Source: Thermoplasmata archaeon (GTDB lineage: Archaea; Thermoplasmatota; Thermoplasmata; Thermoplasmatales; GCA-001856825). From it: 13,345 nucleotides of DNA. The notes under the pieces were generated by a model. The model worked only from the letters and a program-made list of their open reading frames with translations. It did no database searches and was not told the origin of the DNA. The stretch is taken from positions 1 to 13,345 of the forward strand of contig JAJYUV010000025.1 of NCBI GenBank assembly GCA_021792355.1, read 5' to 3'. The position numbers and the translations under genes were made by a program. Below, in pieces: positions 1 to 7,339 of the stretch (position 1 is its first letter; each line of letters begins with the position of its first letter).

Positions 1-22
1 GAATAACAATGGGAAAGGCATC

Positions 23-30
23 TTTTATAA
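23..30 (+). promoter_or_regulatory. TATA box of the tRNA-Arg gene
   Basis: TTTTATAA is centred about 24 bases before the first base of the tRNA, the usual distance between an archaeal TATA box and the transcription start. This is inferred from position and composition only. Confidence 0.55.
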
Positions 31-50
31 CATTTACGGAATATAGTTGC

Positions 51-125
51 GGGCCCGTGGGGTAGTTTGGATCATCCTTTTGGCCTTCGGAGCCGACGAC
101 CCGGGTTCAAATCCCGGCGGGCCCG
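51..125 (+). tRNA. tRNA-Arg (anticodon UCG)
   Basis: A complete cloverleaf can be folded. The acceptor stem GGGCCCG (51-57) pairs fully with CGGGCCC (118-124), with discriminator G125 and no encoded CCA. The D stem is 60-63 with 74-77. The anticodon stem is TTGGC (80-84) with GCCGA (92-96) and includes one T-G wobble. The loop CTTCGGA places the anticodon TCG at 87-89, which reads CGA-type arginine codons. The T stem CCGGG (101-105) pairs with CCCGG (113-117) around a TTCAAAT loop. The variable loop is short (4 bases) and two bases separate the D and anticodon stems, slightly off the standard numbering. There is no intron. The integrase gene begins 55 bases downstream, so the 3' half of this tRNA is the probable attachment site of an integrated element. 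Confidence 0.93.
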
Positions 126-180
126 TTGAAACATTTATTTCATTACGAAACCATTACTAGATTCCAAATTATCATGCACG

Positions 181-1494
181 ATGACAAAAGTCGCGAAGTA
201 TGAGTACCTTCTGGAAGACAGGAACGTCAAGTCATGGCACGATAACCTGTACGTCAGGCCTCCAATCACCGCGGAAGTTTATCTCAGAACGATGGGGCTC
301 TACTGTGAGCTTAATTCCACGAGTCCATCTAAGATTATAGAAGAATCAAAGAAGAAGTCTTTTGACAGAAACTTCACATCATTTGTAAGAAGGATGGAAT
401 CAGATGGCAAGAAGGGTTCGTACATAGTCCGTTTTAAGAAAGTGTTGCATTCCTGGCTAAAATTCAATGACCGAATAATAAATTTCAAGGTTAATATAAA
501 AGATGTCAACCAAAGTCCGACCACCATGAATGAGAGGGTTCCCACGAAGGAGGAACTATCGACCGTCATAAGGAAAGCATCAACAAGGGGGAGGGTATCC
601 ATTTCACTCATGGCATTCTCGGGACTCAGGCCTGAGTCTCTCGGAAACCACCAGTGTAATGACGGGCTGAGATTCTCTGACTTCGATGAGATCAAGATCA
701 CCAAGGAAGGCATAGAATTCGAGAAAGTTCCAACAAAGCTGGTCATAAGACCCTCACTCTCCAAGGCAAGGCACCAGTACTTCACTTTCGTCTCCGAAGA
801 AGGTGTGAAACTCATAGAGGAATACGTTGCAGAGAGGATCAACAACGGTGAGAAGATAAGTGCAAACTCTCCAATATTGGGATTTGACGTCTACAACAGG
901 GGGCACCATATTGATAACGAGTTCCTGAGGACTGCACTGGTGACAAGGGACATAAAGGAGGCACTGGAATCATCTGAACTTGAGATGCGCCCCTATGTAA
1001 TGAGGTCCTATTTCGCCACTGCATTGGACATAGGTGAATCAAAGGGTCTTATCTCCCACCCGTGGAAGATGTTCTTCATGGGTCACAAGGGGGACATTGA
1101 GTCCAGATATTCCACGAACAAGGGTAGGCTACCACCGGATATGGTAGAAGAGATGAGGTCTGCATACCTGAGATGCTCTCCGTTCTTCGAGATAGGTGGG
1201 ACCGAAAAGTCTGAGAGTGAATTCGACAGGAAGGTACAGGAGTTCAAGAGGATGATGCTTGTCCTGACAGGATACACGAACGAGGAGATAGACAATGGCA
1301 ATTTTCTTACTCTCGACGATCCTGAGCTTCTGAAAAAGATCGATGAAAAGAAGCTGAAATCTGTCAACAACGGGCATCGACAGAAGGTCATACCTATTAA
1401 GGAATTGAAACACTATATCGAGGACCTCGGATGGGAGCACGTAAAGGATCTGAACAAGAGGGAAGTCATAGTTAAGTTGCCGGAACAAATGTAA
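181..1494 (+). CDS. Archaeal tyrosine recombinase (integrase)
   Basis: This 437-residue protein is a site-specific recombinase that would cut and rejoin DNA through a tyrosine-phosphodiester intermediate. The visible catalytic set is Arg150 in FSGLRPESLG, a YVMR box (Tyr272, Arg275) in place of the usual HxxR, His302 in FMGHKGD, and the probable nucleophile Tyr310 in ESRYSTNK, eight residues after the histidine. A lysine near 195 may complete the site. Residues 1-115 form the DNA-binding arm/core-binding part. Residues 345-437, ending in a QKVI...GWE segment, resemble the tail found in many archaeal integrases. No Shine-Dalgarno sequence precedes ATG 181. The gene points away from the adjacent tRNA-Arg, the usual arrangement when an element uses the tRNA 3' end as attachment site. 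It looks intact. Family assignment is strong; the use of this particular tRNA is inferred from position. Confidence 0.9.
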   Translation: MTKVAKYEYLLEDRNVKSWHDNLYVRPPITAEVYLRTMGLYCELNSTSPSKIIEESKKKSFDRNFTSFVRRMESDGKKGSYIVRFKKVLHSWLKFNDRIINFKVNIKDVNQSPTTMNERVPTKEELSTVIRKASTRGRVSISLMAFSGLRPESLGNHQCNDGLRFSDFDEIKITKEGIEFEKVPTKLVIRPSLSKARHQYFTFVSEEGVKLIEEYVAERINNGEKISANSPILGFDVYNRGHHIDNEFLRTALVTRDIKEALESSELEMRPYVMRSYFATALDIGESKGLISHPWKMFFMGHKGDIESRYSTNKGRLPPDMVEEMRSAYLRCSPFFEIGGTEKSESEFDRKVQEFKRMMLVLTGYTNEEIDNGNFLTLDDPELLKKIDEKKLKSVNNGHRQKVIPIKELKHYIEDLGWEHVKDLNKREVIVKLPEQM

Positions 1495-1513
1495 TTTAGA
1501 CGCAACAGATTTT

Positions 1514-1532
1514 GGTCTCGATAGAGGAGACC
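1514..1532 (+). other. Hairpin downstream of the integrase gene
   Basis: GGTCTC (1514-1519) pairs perfectly with GAGACC (1527-1532) around a 7-base loop, 20 bases after the integrase stop codon. No T tract follows, so a classic terminator is not shown. It could be a transcript-end structure or a binding site. Confidence 0.35.
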
Positions 1533-1564
1533 GCGTAATCAATTAATAAGATCGCCAAAAATTA

Positions 1565-1576
1565 CCAGAATTCTGG
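1565..1576. repeat. 12-bp perfect palindrome
   Basis: CCAGAATTCTGG is a perfect palindrome in the non-coding stretch after the integrase. A related inverted repeat, CCCAGAA and TTCTGGG with a 7-base spacer, occurs at 2730-2750. The similarity may be chance. Confidence 0.35.
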
Positions 1577-1736
1577 AACTATGTCTGATATGATAAGTTA
1601 AACTCTTGATGGGTATAAGAAAGCTACATAATGGCTACCAACAAAAGCCCATACCCATTCCTTTAGCATCCTCGAAATCCCATAAAAGCTCTCCCTCATA
1701 TCTGCGTGCATCGGAATGAAATTTCTTATCGAATGC

Positions 1737-1761
1737 AATTTGACATACTTATTGTCAAATT
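1737..1761. promoter_or_regulatory. Perfect 9+9 bp inverted repeat, operator-like
   Basis: AATTTGACA (1737-1745) and TGTCAAATT (1753-1761) are exact inverted copies separated by TACTTAT. A 25-bp dyad with one helical turn between half-sites is typical of a site bound by a dimeric regulator. It lies about 100 bases before the small-gene cluster starting at 1863/1935. No second copy was seen in the window, so the regulator is unknown. It may instead act in recombination near the integrase. Confidence 0.5.
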
Positions 1762-1862
1762 AACAAGGGTTGATATTGCTATCCCTTTCTGCGAATGCCA
1801 CAAGAGATGATATGAAAACAGACAGCAAGAGCTAAGTAAGCACTGATTATTCTATTTCAAGT

Positions 1863-1934
1863 ATGGAACTTGCAGGCAAGAATGGTGAATGCTGCGATGA
1901 GGATGCAGGATACGGAAAATATGTGGGAGGATAA
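1863..1934 (+). CDS. Possible 23-residue small ORF upstream of the next gene
   Basis: ATG 1863 opens a 23-codon frame whose TAA (1932-1934) is directly followed by the ATG of the next gene at 1935. The peptide would contain a Cys-Cys pair in an acidic, glycine-rich context (GECCDEDAGYGKYVGG). The GGGAGG that serves the next gene lies inside its last codons, so the two could be translationally coupled. No family is recognised, and the frame is short enough to be chance. Confidence 0.25.
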   Translation: MELAGKNGECCDEDAGYGKYVGG

Positions 1935-2270
1935 ATGAGCTTGTTCAAGAGAAAAGCTAAGATAAAATCATTTGTGGCAACTGGGATAAGGTATGACGGC
2001 TCGGATGTAGATTCGAACATAGCCACTGATGATCTGATAACAACACTGGAGTCGAAGCTAGATGATTCGAGGGAGAGATTCAGGAATGATCCTTCATATG
2101 GCACCCAGCTGGCAAAGAAATATGCAACGCTATCCCTGCTGTGCAAGAGGATGGGATATGATGACAAGATGGACGAGTATAGGAGAAGTGCCAGGGAAAT
2201 AACTCACTCAGACTCTTTTCCCGATAGTGGGGAAGCCCTTGAAGTTAGGAAACTGGTGGATTCACTGTGA
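1935..2270 (+). CDS. Hypothetical protein, small and charged
   Basis: This 111-residue protein is not recognised. It starts with a basic segment (SLFKRKAKIK) and then looks mostly helical and hydrophilic, with a central region near residues 35-90 rich in Lys, Arg, Glu and Asp. No signal peptide, membrane segment or known motif is seen. The start is well supported by GGGAGG at 1925-1930, four bases before the ATG. It is followed after 24 bases by the SHOCT membrane protein on the same strand and may share a transcript with it. It is probably cytoplasmic; function unknown. Confidence 0.6.
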   Translation: MSLFKRKAKIKSFVATGIRYDGSDVDSNIATDDLITTLESKLDDSRERFRNDPSYGTQLAKKYATLSLLCKRMGYDDKMDEYRRSAREITHSDSFPDSGEALEVRKLVDSL

Positions 2271-2294
2271 ATCAAATGAAGAGGTGTTCAATAA

Positions 2295-2669
2295 ATGACA
2301 TACAACCGTGATCCTAGGAGAGTATTCTGGTACGGCCTAACCGTCATGTTCATACTCATAGGGATTGCAGCAATTATCAGCGTGATATTCAATTCCCACA
2401 CCTTCCCCAACACATTCTCTGGATGGATAGGAGTGGCAGGAAGCTTGGTGGGAGTTCTCATAGGCCTCTTCTTCCTCTTCATATTCATATGGGCAATGGT
2501 ATGGTTCGCAAGATCAATAGGATGGATATCTAGGAGCTCGAGGTATTCTGACCACAACTGGAGATGGTGGGACCATGACGATGCATTGGAGATACTCAGG
2601 GAAAGATATGCAAAGGGTGAAATATCGAAAGAGCAGTACGATAAGATGAGGGAGGACCTAGGGAAATGA
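2295..2669 (+). CDS. Two-helix membrane protein with C-terminal SHOCT domain
   Basis: In this 124-residue protein two hydrophobic segments are clear, about residues 11-32 and 43-72, separated by a short polar loop, so it should be an integral membrane protein. Residues 95-122 (DALEILRERYAKGEISKEQYDKMREDL) match the SHOCT pattern: an acidic-hydrophobic helix, then K/RGEIS or similar, then EQY/FxxM/LxxxL. SHOCT tails are short helical hairpins often found at the ends of membrane or secreted proteins and thought to mediate oligomerisation. A Trp/His-rich linker (residues 84-95) joins membrane part and tail. GAGGTG at 2281-2286 is a suitable ribosome binding site for ATG 2295. The specific role is unknown. 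Confidence 0.8.
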   Translation: MTYNRDPRRVFWYGLTVMFILIGIAAIISVIFNSHTFPNTFSGWIGVAGSLVGVLIGLFFLFIFIWAMVWFARSIGWISRSSRYSDHNWRWWDHDDALEILRERYAKGEISKEQYDKMREDLGK

Positions 2670-2694
2670 AGAGAATTGAGGGAGTGTTAGAAAG

Positions 2695-2919
2695 ATGAAT
2701 AAACGAATAAATGTTAAGTTGTCTTATTGCCCAGAATTCAGTTTTCTGGGGTATCTGACCACTACACAGAAATATGAACACATGAAGATAGACGATGTAC
2801 ACGGAGCAAAAGTGGTTGAAATTTTGAATAGGCTTAATCCCTCCAGTTTACAAAACCTTCCCGGTCTAAGCCCTTACCGCTGGGCTTCCGCAATGGCGTT
2901 TATGGGACGAGTAAAGTGA
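2695..2919 (+). CDS. Doubtful small hypothetical ORF
   Basis: This 74-residue ORF lies between the SHOCT gene and the GHKL ATPase gene. A GAGGGAG about ten bases before ATG 2695 supports translation, and its stop lies only 24 bases before the probable GTG start of the ATPase gene, so it could be the first gene of that operon. No family or motif is recognised. Two inverted repeats lie within it (CCCAGAA/TTCTGGG at 2730-2750; AAGCCC/GGGCTT at 2868-2887), so the stretch could instead be a structured leader. Confidence 0.35.
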   Translation: MNKRINVKLSYCPEFSFLGYLTTTQKYEHMKIDDVHGAKVVEILNRLNPSSLQNLPGLSPYRWASAMAFMGRVK

Positions 2920-2943
2920 AAACAAGTGAACGAGGGAGAGAAG

Positions 2944-5178
2944 GTGTCGCAATCTGAGGCTGTCAATTTCAGGGTTAATGTCTACCTTAAGAACCTTGTC
3001 GGGAAAGAGCTGATTACAAACCAATTTGTAGCGCTATTTGAGTTGATCAAGAATTCGTACGATGCAAAAGCTTCTAGCGTTGAAGTCCTTTTTGACTCCA
3101 AGGAGAGCTCCAATGAATCTATTGAGAGGATTATCATATCAGACGATGGGAGCGGTATGTCCAGGAAGGACATTGACGAGAAATGGCTGTTCTTAGGGTA
3201 TTCAGACAAGCGTGATCTGGCTGAGGAGCGGAATCTAGACTTTAGGACAAAGGTCAGAGGGGGATCCAGGCTACTTTCAGGATTCAAAGGAATTGGGAGA
3301 TTTTCTTGCGACCGACTAGGAAGCAAGCTGGAGATGTACACTAAAAAGGAAGATGATGAACGCTGGCATCATTTGACTGTCGACTGGAAGATGTTTGAAA
3401 CAGCAGATAGCAAAGCTGAGTTCCAGGATATCAAGGGAACTATTTCTGACGTCGATGACCTCGGAGATATTGCCCCCATTGAAGAATCCAGGGGTACAGT
3501 CCTGATTATTACCGAATTAAGGGACTTATGGGATGGTGAATCTCTTCTGAGGTTAAGACGGTATCTTCAGAGAATGACGAACCCTTACAGCATAAGCAGT
3601 CTGGATGAATTCGTGATAAGTCTACGTGTTCCGTCCTATTTGCCTTCCGACAAGGAAAGATCGGAAAATGACCGTATTAACGGGGTGATTAGAAACGTTA
3701 TCCTAGAAGATCTCAAGCTCAAAACAACAAGGATTCAGGCAAAGGTCCACGACAACTGGATTGAGACAACCCTCACCGACGAGGACAAGCTTATTTTCAA
3801 TTTGAGGGAAAGAGGGGAGTTCAAGTTCCTCAAGGAGCTCAGTGCAGATATTTTCTTCCTTAACCAACGTGCAAAAACGGAATTTACAAGAGTCATGGGA
3901 ATTGAACCAGTACGTTTTGGCTCGATATTCTTCTATCGAAATAATTTTAGAGTGATGCCATATGGAGACGAAGGAGATGACTGGCTGGGTCTGGAGCTTG
4001 AGCGAGGACAGGGATGGAAGCGGTTCTTGTCTGCAAGGGAACTACTTGGCAGAGTGGCAGTCGTTGATAAGGAAGGAGACTTTGACGAAGTTTCCAGTAG
4101 GGCGGGTGGAATCAAGAATCCAAATGCGCAAGAAGAACTTAAGGAATTTATCAAGAAGAAGGTCATCAACAGGCTGCAAAAGTATGTAGTAGAAGCAATC
4201 AACTGGGGAAGTGACAAAACCCCCACCAATAAGGAAGAAAAAGACCTCAAGAGTTTGTCTGTGGTATCCTCGCTTATAGGATCTTCTGGTGAAATTTCCA
4301 GTTTAACGATAGGTGAGAATCTAGCTGAAACAATTCGAGAAAAAGAACTCGGGAAGCTTCCAGAATTGATTGACACTGTCGAAAAGGTAAGTGAAACTGT
4401 CTTACAACCTGAGGCAAGGGAGTATCTAAAGGAAAATACCCAAGCTATCAAGAGAGCAGTTAGGGAAATGAGGAAAGAGATAACTGAAAGGGAGAAGGAG
4501 ATACTCTTTCTCGACCAAACCGCTAGGCTAAGAGGACCATTAGCACCGGTGTTCCAGCACGAGATAAACATAGTTAGATCGGACATACTTCCAAACCTCA
4601 ACAAGGCAATAAATAGGTTATCTGGGAGCGAAGGATTTGAAGATGTTGCAGAGCTGTTGAGGACTCTCAGGCTGCAAGTTGAGCGAATTGTCAAGATTGC
4701 AGATCTTTCACTGACGGCAAAATTTGACCTTTCAACGGAAAAATTCGAGGGTGATCTTGTTGCTTTTATAACCCAGTATGTGAACAGGACCAAAAAAGAC
4801 TTCCTGGAATCAAATGGTATGTCAGTATCATTTAGCGATGATAGTGGCAAATTCAAGACGACTATAAATCCCTATGAAACTTCTATAATCCTCGATAACC
4901 TCATAAGCAACTCACAGAAGAATGGTGGAAAGAAGGTACGTATACAATTTGAAAACGCAGGAAAACATTTGAAAGTCCTGTTTTCCGATAATGGTCCTGG
5001 GGTCAAGGAGGATATTGTCAAGGAGCTCTTCAATCCAGGTATTTCAGGCACTGGTGGAACTGGCCTTGGCCTTTATTCTATTAGAAAACTCGCAGAAGCG
5101 ATAGAAGGATCTGCCAGATTCCTAGGCAATGGAGTTTATGGACAAGAAAAAGGTGCTTGTTTTGAGGTGGTATTTTGA
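2944..5178 (+). CDS. Dual-GHKL ATPase, histidine-kinase-like sensor
   Basis: A large protein with two ATP-binding GHKL modules. Numbering runs from an upstream GTG at 2926; I prefer GTG 2944 (744 residues) because GAGGGA at 2932-2937 is correctly spaced for it. The N-terminal module (residues 15-240) has Hsp90/MutL-type boxes: ELIKNSYDA (Glu39, Asn43), SDDGSGM (72-78) and GFKGIGRFS (119-127). A middle region of unknown fold (240-440) leads to charged, coiled-coil-like helices (440-560). His545 in FQHEINIVR resembles the phosphoacceptor H-box of histidine kinases. The C-terminal module (645-750) carries a kinase-type N box (DNLISNSQ), SDNGPG (687-692) and GTGGTGLGLYS (G2). No membrane segment is seen, so it should be cytoplasmic. 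Its last four bases overlap the start of the receiver-HEPN gene, so the two are almost certainly made together. The natural reading is that it senses something and phosphorylates or otherwise switches its partner. Confidence 0.85.
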   Translation: MSQSEAVNFRVNVYLKNLVGKELITNQFVALFELIKNSYDAKASSVEVLFDSKESSNESIERIIISDDGSGMSRKDIDEKWLFLGYSDKRDLAEERNLDFRTKVRGGSRLLSGFKGIGRFSCDRLGSKLEMYTKKEDDERWHHLTVDWKMFETADSKAEFQDIKGTISDVDDLGDIAPIEESRGTVLIITELRDLWDGESLLRLRRYLQRMTNPYSISSLDEFVISLRVPSYLPSDKERSENDRINGVIRNVILEDLKLKTTRIQAKVHDNWIETTLTDEDKLIFNLRERGEFKFLKELSADIFFLNQRAKTEFTRVMGIEPVRFGSIFFYRNNFRVMPYGDEGDDWLGLELERGQGWKRFLSARELLGRVAVVDKEGDFDEVSSRAGGIKNPNAQEELKEFIKKKVINRLQKYVVEAINWGSDKTPTNKEEKDLKSLSVVSSLIGSSGEISSLTIGENLAETIREKELGKLPELIDTVEKVSETVLQPEAREYLKENTQAIKRAVREMRKEITEREKEILFLDQTARLRGPLAPVFQHEINIVRSDILPNLNKAINRLSGSEGFEDVAELLRTLRLQVERIVKIADLSLTAKFDLSTEKFEGDLVAFITQYVNRTKKDFLESNGMSVSFSDDSGKFKTTINPYETSIILDNLISNSQKNGGKKVRIQFENAGKHLKVLFSDNGPGVKEDIVKELFNPGISGTGGTGLGLYSIRKLAEAIEGSARFLGNGVYGQEKGACFEVVF

Positions 5179-6119
5179 AAGCTGAAGAAGGAAGCTCACC
5201 CAAGTTAGTTCCAGTGCGTGTCCTCATACTAGACGACAAAGGAATGGAAAGCGGGAAGATAAAGGAGTTAGTGCAATCTTTGAGAGACACCTTCGACAGT
5301 GTTTCCATCCAAACAGGGACACACATCAAGACCCCAGATCCCGAAATAACTGATGACCCTTCCGAAATTTACAGAATATTGAAAGAAGAGGAAGACTTGC
5401 CCGACCTGATATTCTGTGATCTTAACCTCAGCAAGAAAGGGGAAGGAGAGAAAGTTGCAATGAGGATAGCAGAACAACATTATCCAACAGACATGATGCT
5501 CTATAGTTATGGGACTGTGTTAGGCAAGGGAACTGAAATCCGGAGCCGATATGGGATAGTACTAACTGCTAATGAGCAAAAGATTAAGGGCTACACAGAG
5601 TGGCTTGTATGGCGAACAATTACCAAGTTGTCGGATCCCGAATATGTGCGAGGGCTCATTCTTTCAAGAGCCACAGATACAGAATTAATAATCGATGAGT
5701 GCCTAACGGATTTATTCAAGGTACCGGATGAGCACAGGCAACATTTCAAGATGGGTGTTCTGAGGAGCGAAGGAAACGGCCCCATCCAGAAATATAAAGT
5801 ATTACGTCTTTCGATGGAAGACATTGGATTAGTAGGTAAAGTAGGATCAGGGGAGGATCATACTCTTAATAAACTGTTAGACATAATTAAAAAACGAAAT
5901 CTGGTCGCGCACGGTAGGGCTGAAAGCGATCTTCGAGGAGGTTTAGTTATTCAGAATCGCATCGACCCTAGTTCAAGTAAAAATCCCGACAAGAATCTAG
6001 ACTATCAAGAGAAGCTCCCAAGGGACGTAATAAAAAAATACTTCTACAACTGCTACAAGGAAGACGGAGAGCTTCTTGAAATACGTAAGAAGATAAAAGG
6101 CCTTATTAAAACTATCTAG
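5175..6119 (+). CDS. Receiver-like domain fused to HEPN-like domain
   Basis: This 314-residue protein starts at TTG 5175, overlapping the preceding stop by TTGA; GAGGTGG at 5164-5170 supports this start. Residues 14-135 look like a response-regulator receiver: VRVLILDDK with an acidic pair Asp20-Asp21, a probable phosphoacceptor Asp82 in LIFCDLNLS, and Ser111 in LYSYGT. The conserved Lys-Pro pair after strand 5 is not obvious, so the domain may be atypical. The C-terminal half is helical and contains KKRNLVAHG, where Arg241-Asn242-x3-His246 matches the RNxxxH motif of HEPN domains, many of which are metal-independent RNases in toxins and defence proteins. No DNA-binding output domain is seen. 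I infer that phosphorylation or contact with the GHKL partner controls an RNA-cleaving or RNA-binding output. The receiver call is fairly firm; HEPN rests on one motif and helical context. Confidence 0.72.
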   Translation: MKAEEGSSPKLVPVRVLILDDKGMESGKIKELVQSLRDTFDSVSIQTGTHIKTPDPEITDDPSEIYRILKEEEDLPDLIFCDLNLSKKGEGEKVAMRIAEQHYPTDMMLYSYGTVLGKGTEIRSRYGIVLTANEQKIKGYTEWLVWRTITKLSDPEYVRGLILSRATDTELIIDECLTDLFKVPDEHRQHFKMGVLRSEGNGPIQKYKVLRLSMEDIGLVGKVGSGEDHTLNKLLDIIKKRNLVAHGRAESDLRGGLVIQNRIDPSSSKNPDKNLDYQEKLPRDVIKKYFYNCYKEDGELLEIRKKIKGLIKTI

Positions 6120-6166
6120 GTATCGAGAAAAACTACTTGCTAAACTAAGCCGCTCATTCTTTGGCA

Positions 6167-7339
6167 TCAGAAAATGCTATTGATTGTGGAAGCAGCAAGA
6201 TTACTTACAAGAGGAGGCACTGCATTTGCAACCTGCGTGTATCTGGGCGTTTCCACTACCCTCAGTTTTCCTCCAGTAGTGTATTTTCCCTTGAACTCAA
6301 ACCAGTCAGGAAAAGCTTGCAGTCTTGCATATTCCCGGACAGTCAATATTCTCGGCTCCTCATAGTGGATATAATCGTCTGGCAACGTTGTCAGGGTCGG
6401 GGAAGGTATCCCGGGGTCCAGAGCGTTCAAGTCTCTCTTCCGTAGTTTCAGCGACTTCATGTAATCCTTGGTCCAGTCCCTCGCCCAGTATGATGACTTT
6501 ATTATTTCCGAGAATCTTTCCACTATCCTGCCAGAATGGTTTGCAAAACGGTGACTGTCAGGTATTTCATTCGATCCCTTCCTCATCTCTAATTGGTACG
6601 CTGAACTGGGTTTCCCATACAAACCTGACCTGAACCTGTTGGAATCGGGCGACTCAATCTCTCCATTGATCCTCCTCAAGTCCGAGATTGCTTTCTCCAC
6701 CCCTACCTTCCTTATTGAATTCCGTTTTCCCCCAACCCTTTCCTGGAATGATTTGGGGTCAGAACCTTTTTCAGAAGTAAAGACTATTAGCCTCTTCCTT
6801 GATTGCGGCACGCCGAAATCCGAGAGATCATATATCTCCTGCGTAGGTGGCTCATACCCTATATCCAACAACTCACTCTTCAAAAGACCAGAATAGGAAT
6901 CACTACCAGTACCATTCTTCCTGAAATGGAAAGAAAATCCTGGCACGTTCTCGAATAGTATCATCCTTGGGGCCACAAGTTCCACGAAATTGATGTATTC
7001 CCTGAACATCTGGTTTCTCTCGTCATGCTCAATCCGCCTTCCGGCAGTGGAGAATCCCTGGCAAGGCGGTCCTCCCGCTACAAGATCCACCTTTCCCCTG
7101 AGCCCCCTCAGCTCCTCCTTGTATCTGTTAATGACGTACCTTATATCCATTTGCGCAACTGGCAACCATGGGGGCCACGCAAATGCGTCCCTCCTGTCGA
7201 TGAGGTTGTACCTCAGTGTCTCGAATGCCATAGGGTCGCGTTCTATCGCAAATATCCCCTTCATCCCTGCCTGATGGAAGCCTAGCGAGAATCCTCCGGC
7301 TCCTGCAAAAAGGTCTATGAACGTCAGGGGCTCCTTCAT
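6167..7339 (-). CDS. dcm: DNA (cytosine-5)-methyltransferase
   Basis: This 390-residue protein transfers methyl groups from S-adenosylmethionine to C5 of cytosine in a specific DNA site. The motifs are in the normal order: I FIDLFAGAGGFSLG (7-20); IV GGPPCQGFSTAGRR with catalytic Cys93; VI ENVPGF (Glu130); VIII QSRKR (179-183); a variable target-recognition region (about 190-320); IX around TVREYARLQAFPDWF; X QVANAVPPLV. The length is normal and nothing appears missing. Its ATG overlaps the stop of the vsr gene by ATGA, so the two are translationally coupled. It is convergent with the receiver-HEPN gene 47 bases away. The target site cannot be read from the sequence; the symbol denotes the family only. 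Confidence 0.95.
   Translation of the reverse strand: MKEPLTFIDLFAGAGGFSLGFHQAGMKGIFAIERDPMAFETLRYNLIDRRDAFAWPPWLPVAQMDIRYVINRYKEELRGLRGKVDLVAGGPPCQGFSTAGRRIEHDERNQMFREYINFVELVAPRMILFENVPGFSFHFRKNGTGSDSYSGLLKSELLDIGYEPPTQEIYDLSDFGVPQSRKRLIVFTSEKGSDPKSFQERVGGKRNSIRKVGVEKAISDLRRINGEIESPDSNRFRSGLYGKPSSAYQLEMRKGSNEIPDSHRFANHSGRIVERFSEIIKSSYWARDWTKDYMKSLKLRKRDLNALDPGIPSPTLTTLPDDYIHYEEPRILTVREYARLQAFPDWFEFKGKYTTGGKLRVVETPRYTQVANAVPPLVSNLAASTINSIF

Larger units (their letters stand above)
1495..1862. other. Non-coding stretch with several dyad symmetries
   Basis: I see no convincing gene on either strand in these 368 bases between the integrase stop and the next small ORF. It holds a 6-bp hairpin (1514-1532), a 12-bp palindrome (1565-1576), a long-range 8-bp inverted pair (ATGGGTAT at 1609-1616 with ATACCCAT at 1651-1658) and a perfect 9+9 bp dyad (1737-1761). 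CATAAAAG at 1681-1688 could be a TATA box, but nothing downstream confirms it. Confidence 0.6.

Noticed and set aside
1514..1532. Intrinsic terminator for the integrase gene
   Set aside because: The hairpin is short and no T run follows it, so termination cannot be claimed.
2868..2887. AAGCCC/GGGCTT inverted repeat as terminator or operator before the GHKL gene
   Set aside because: Six-base arms inside a possible coding frame and no supporting promoter or T tract; too weak to call.
3933..4856. Long open frame of 307 codons on the minus strand inside the GHKL gene
   Set aside because: Its Ser/Leu-rich translation is the antisense shadow of a gene whose motifs are unmistakable on the plus strand.
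6161..7285. Several plus-strand open frames over the dcm gene
   Set aside because: All lie opposite the complete, motif-bearing cytosine methyltransferase and show no protein family features.
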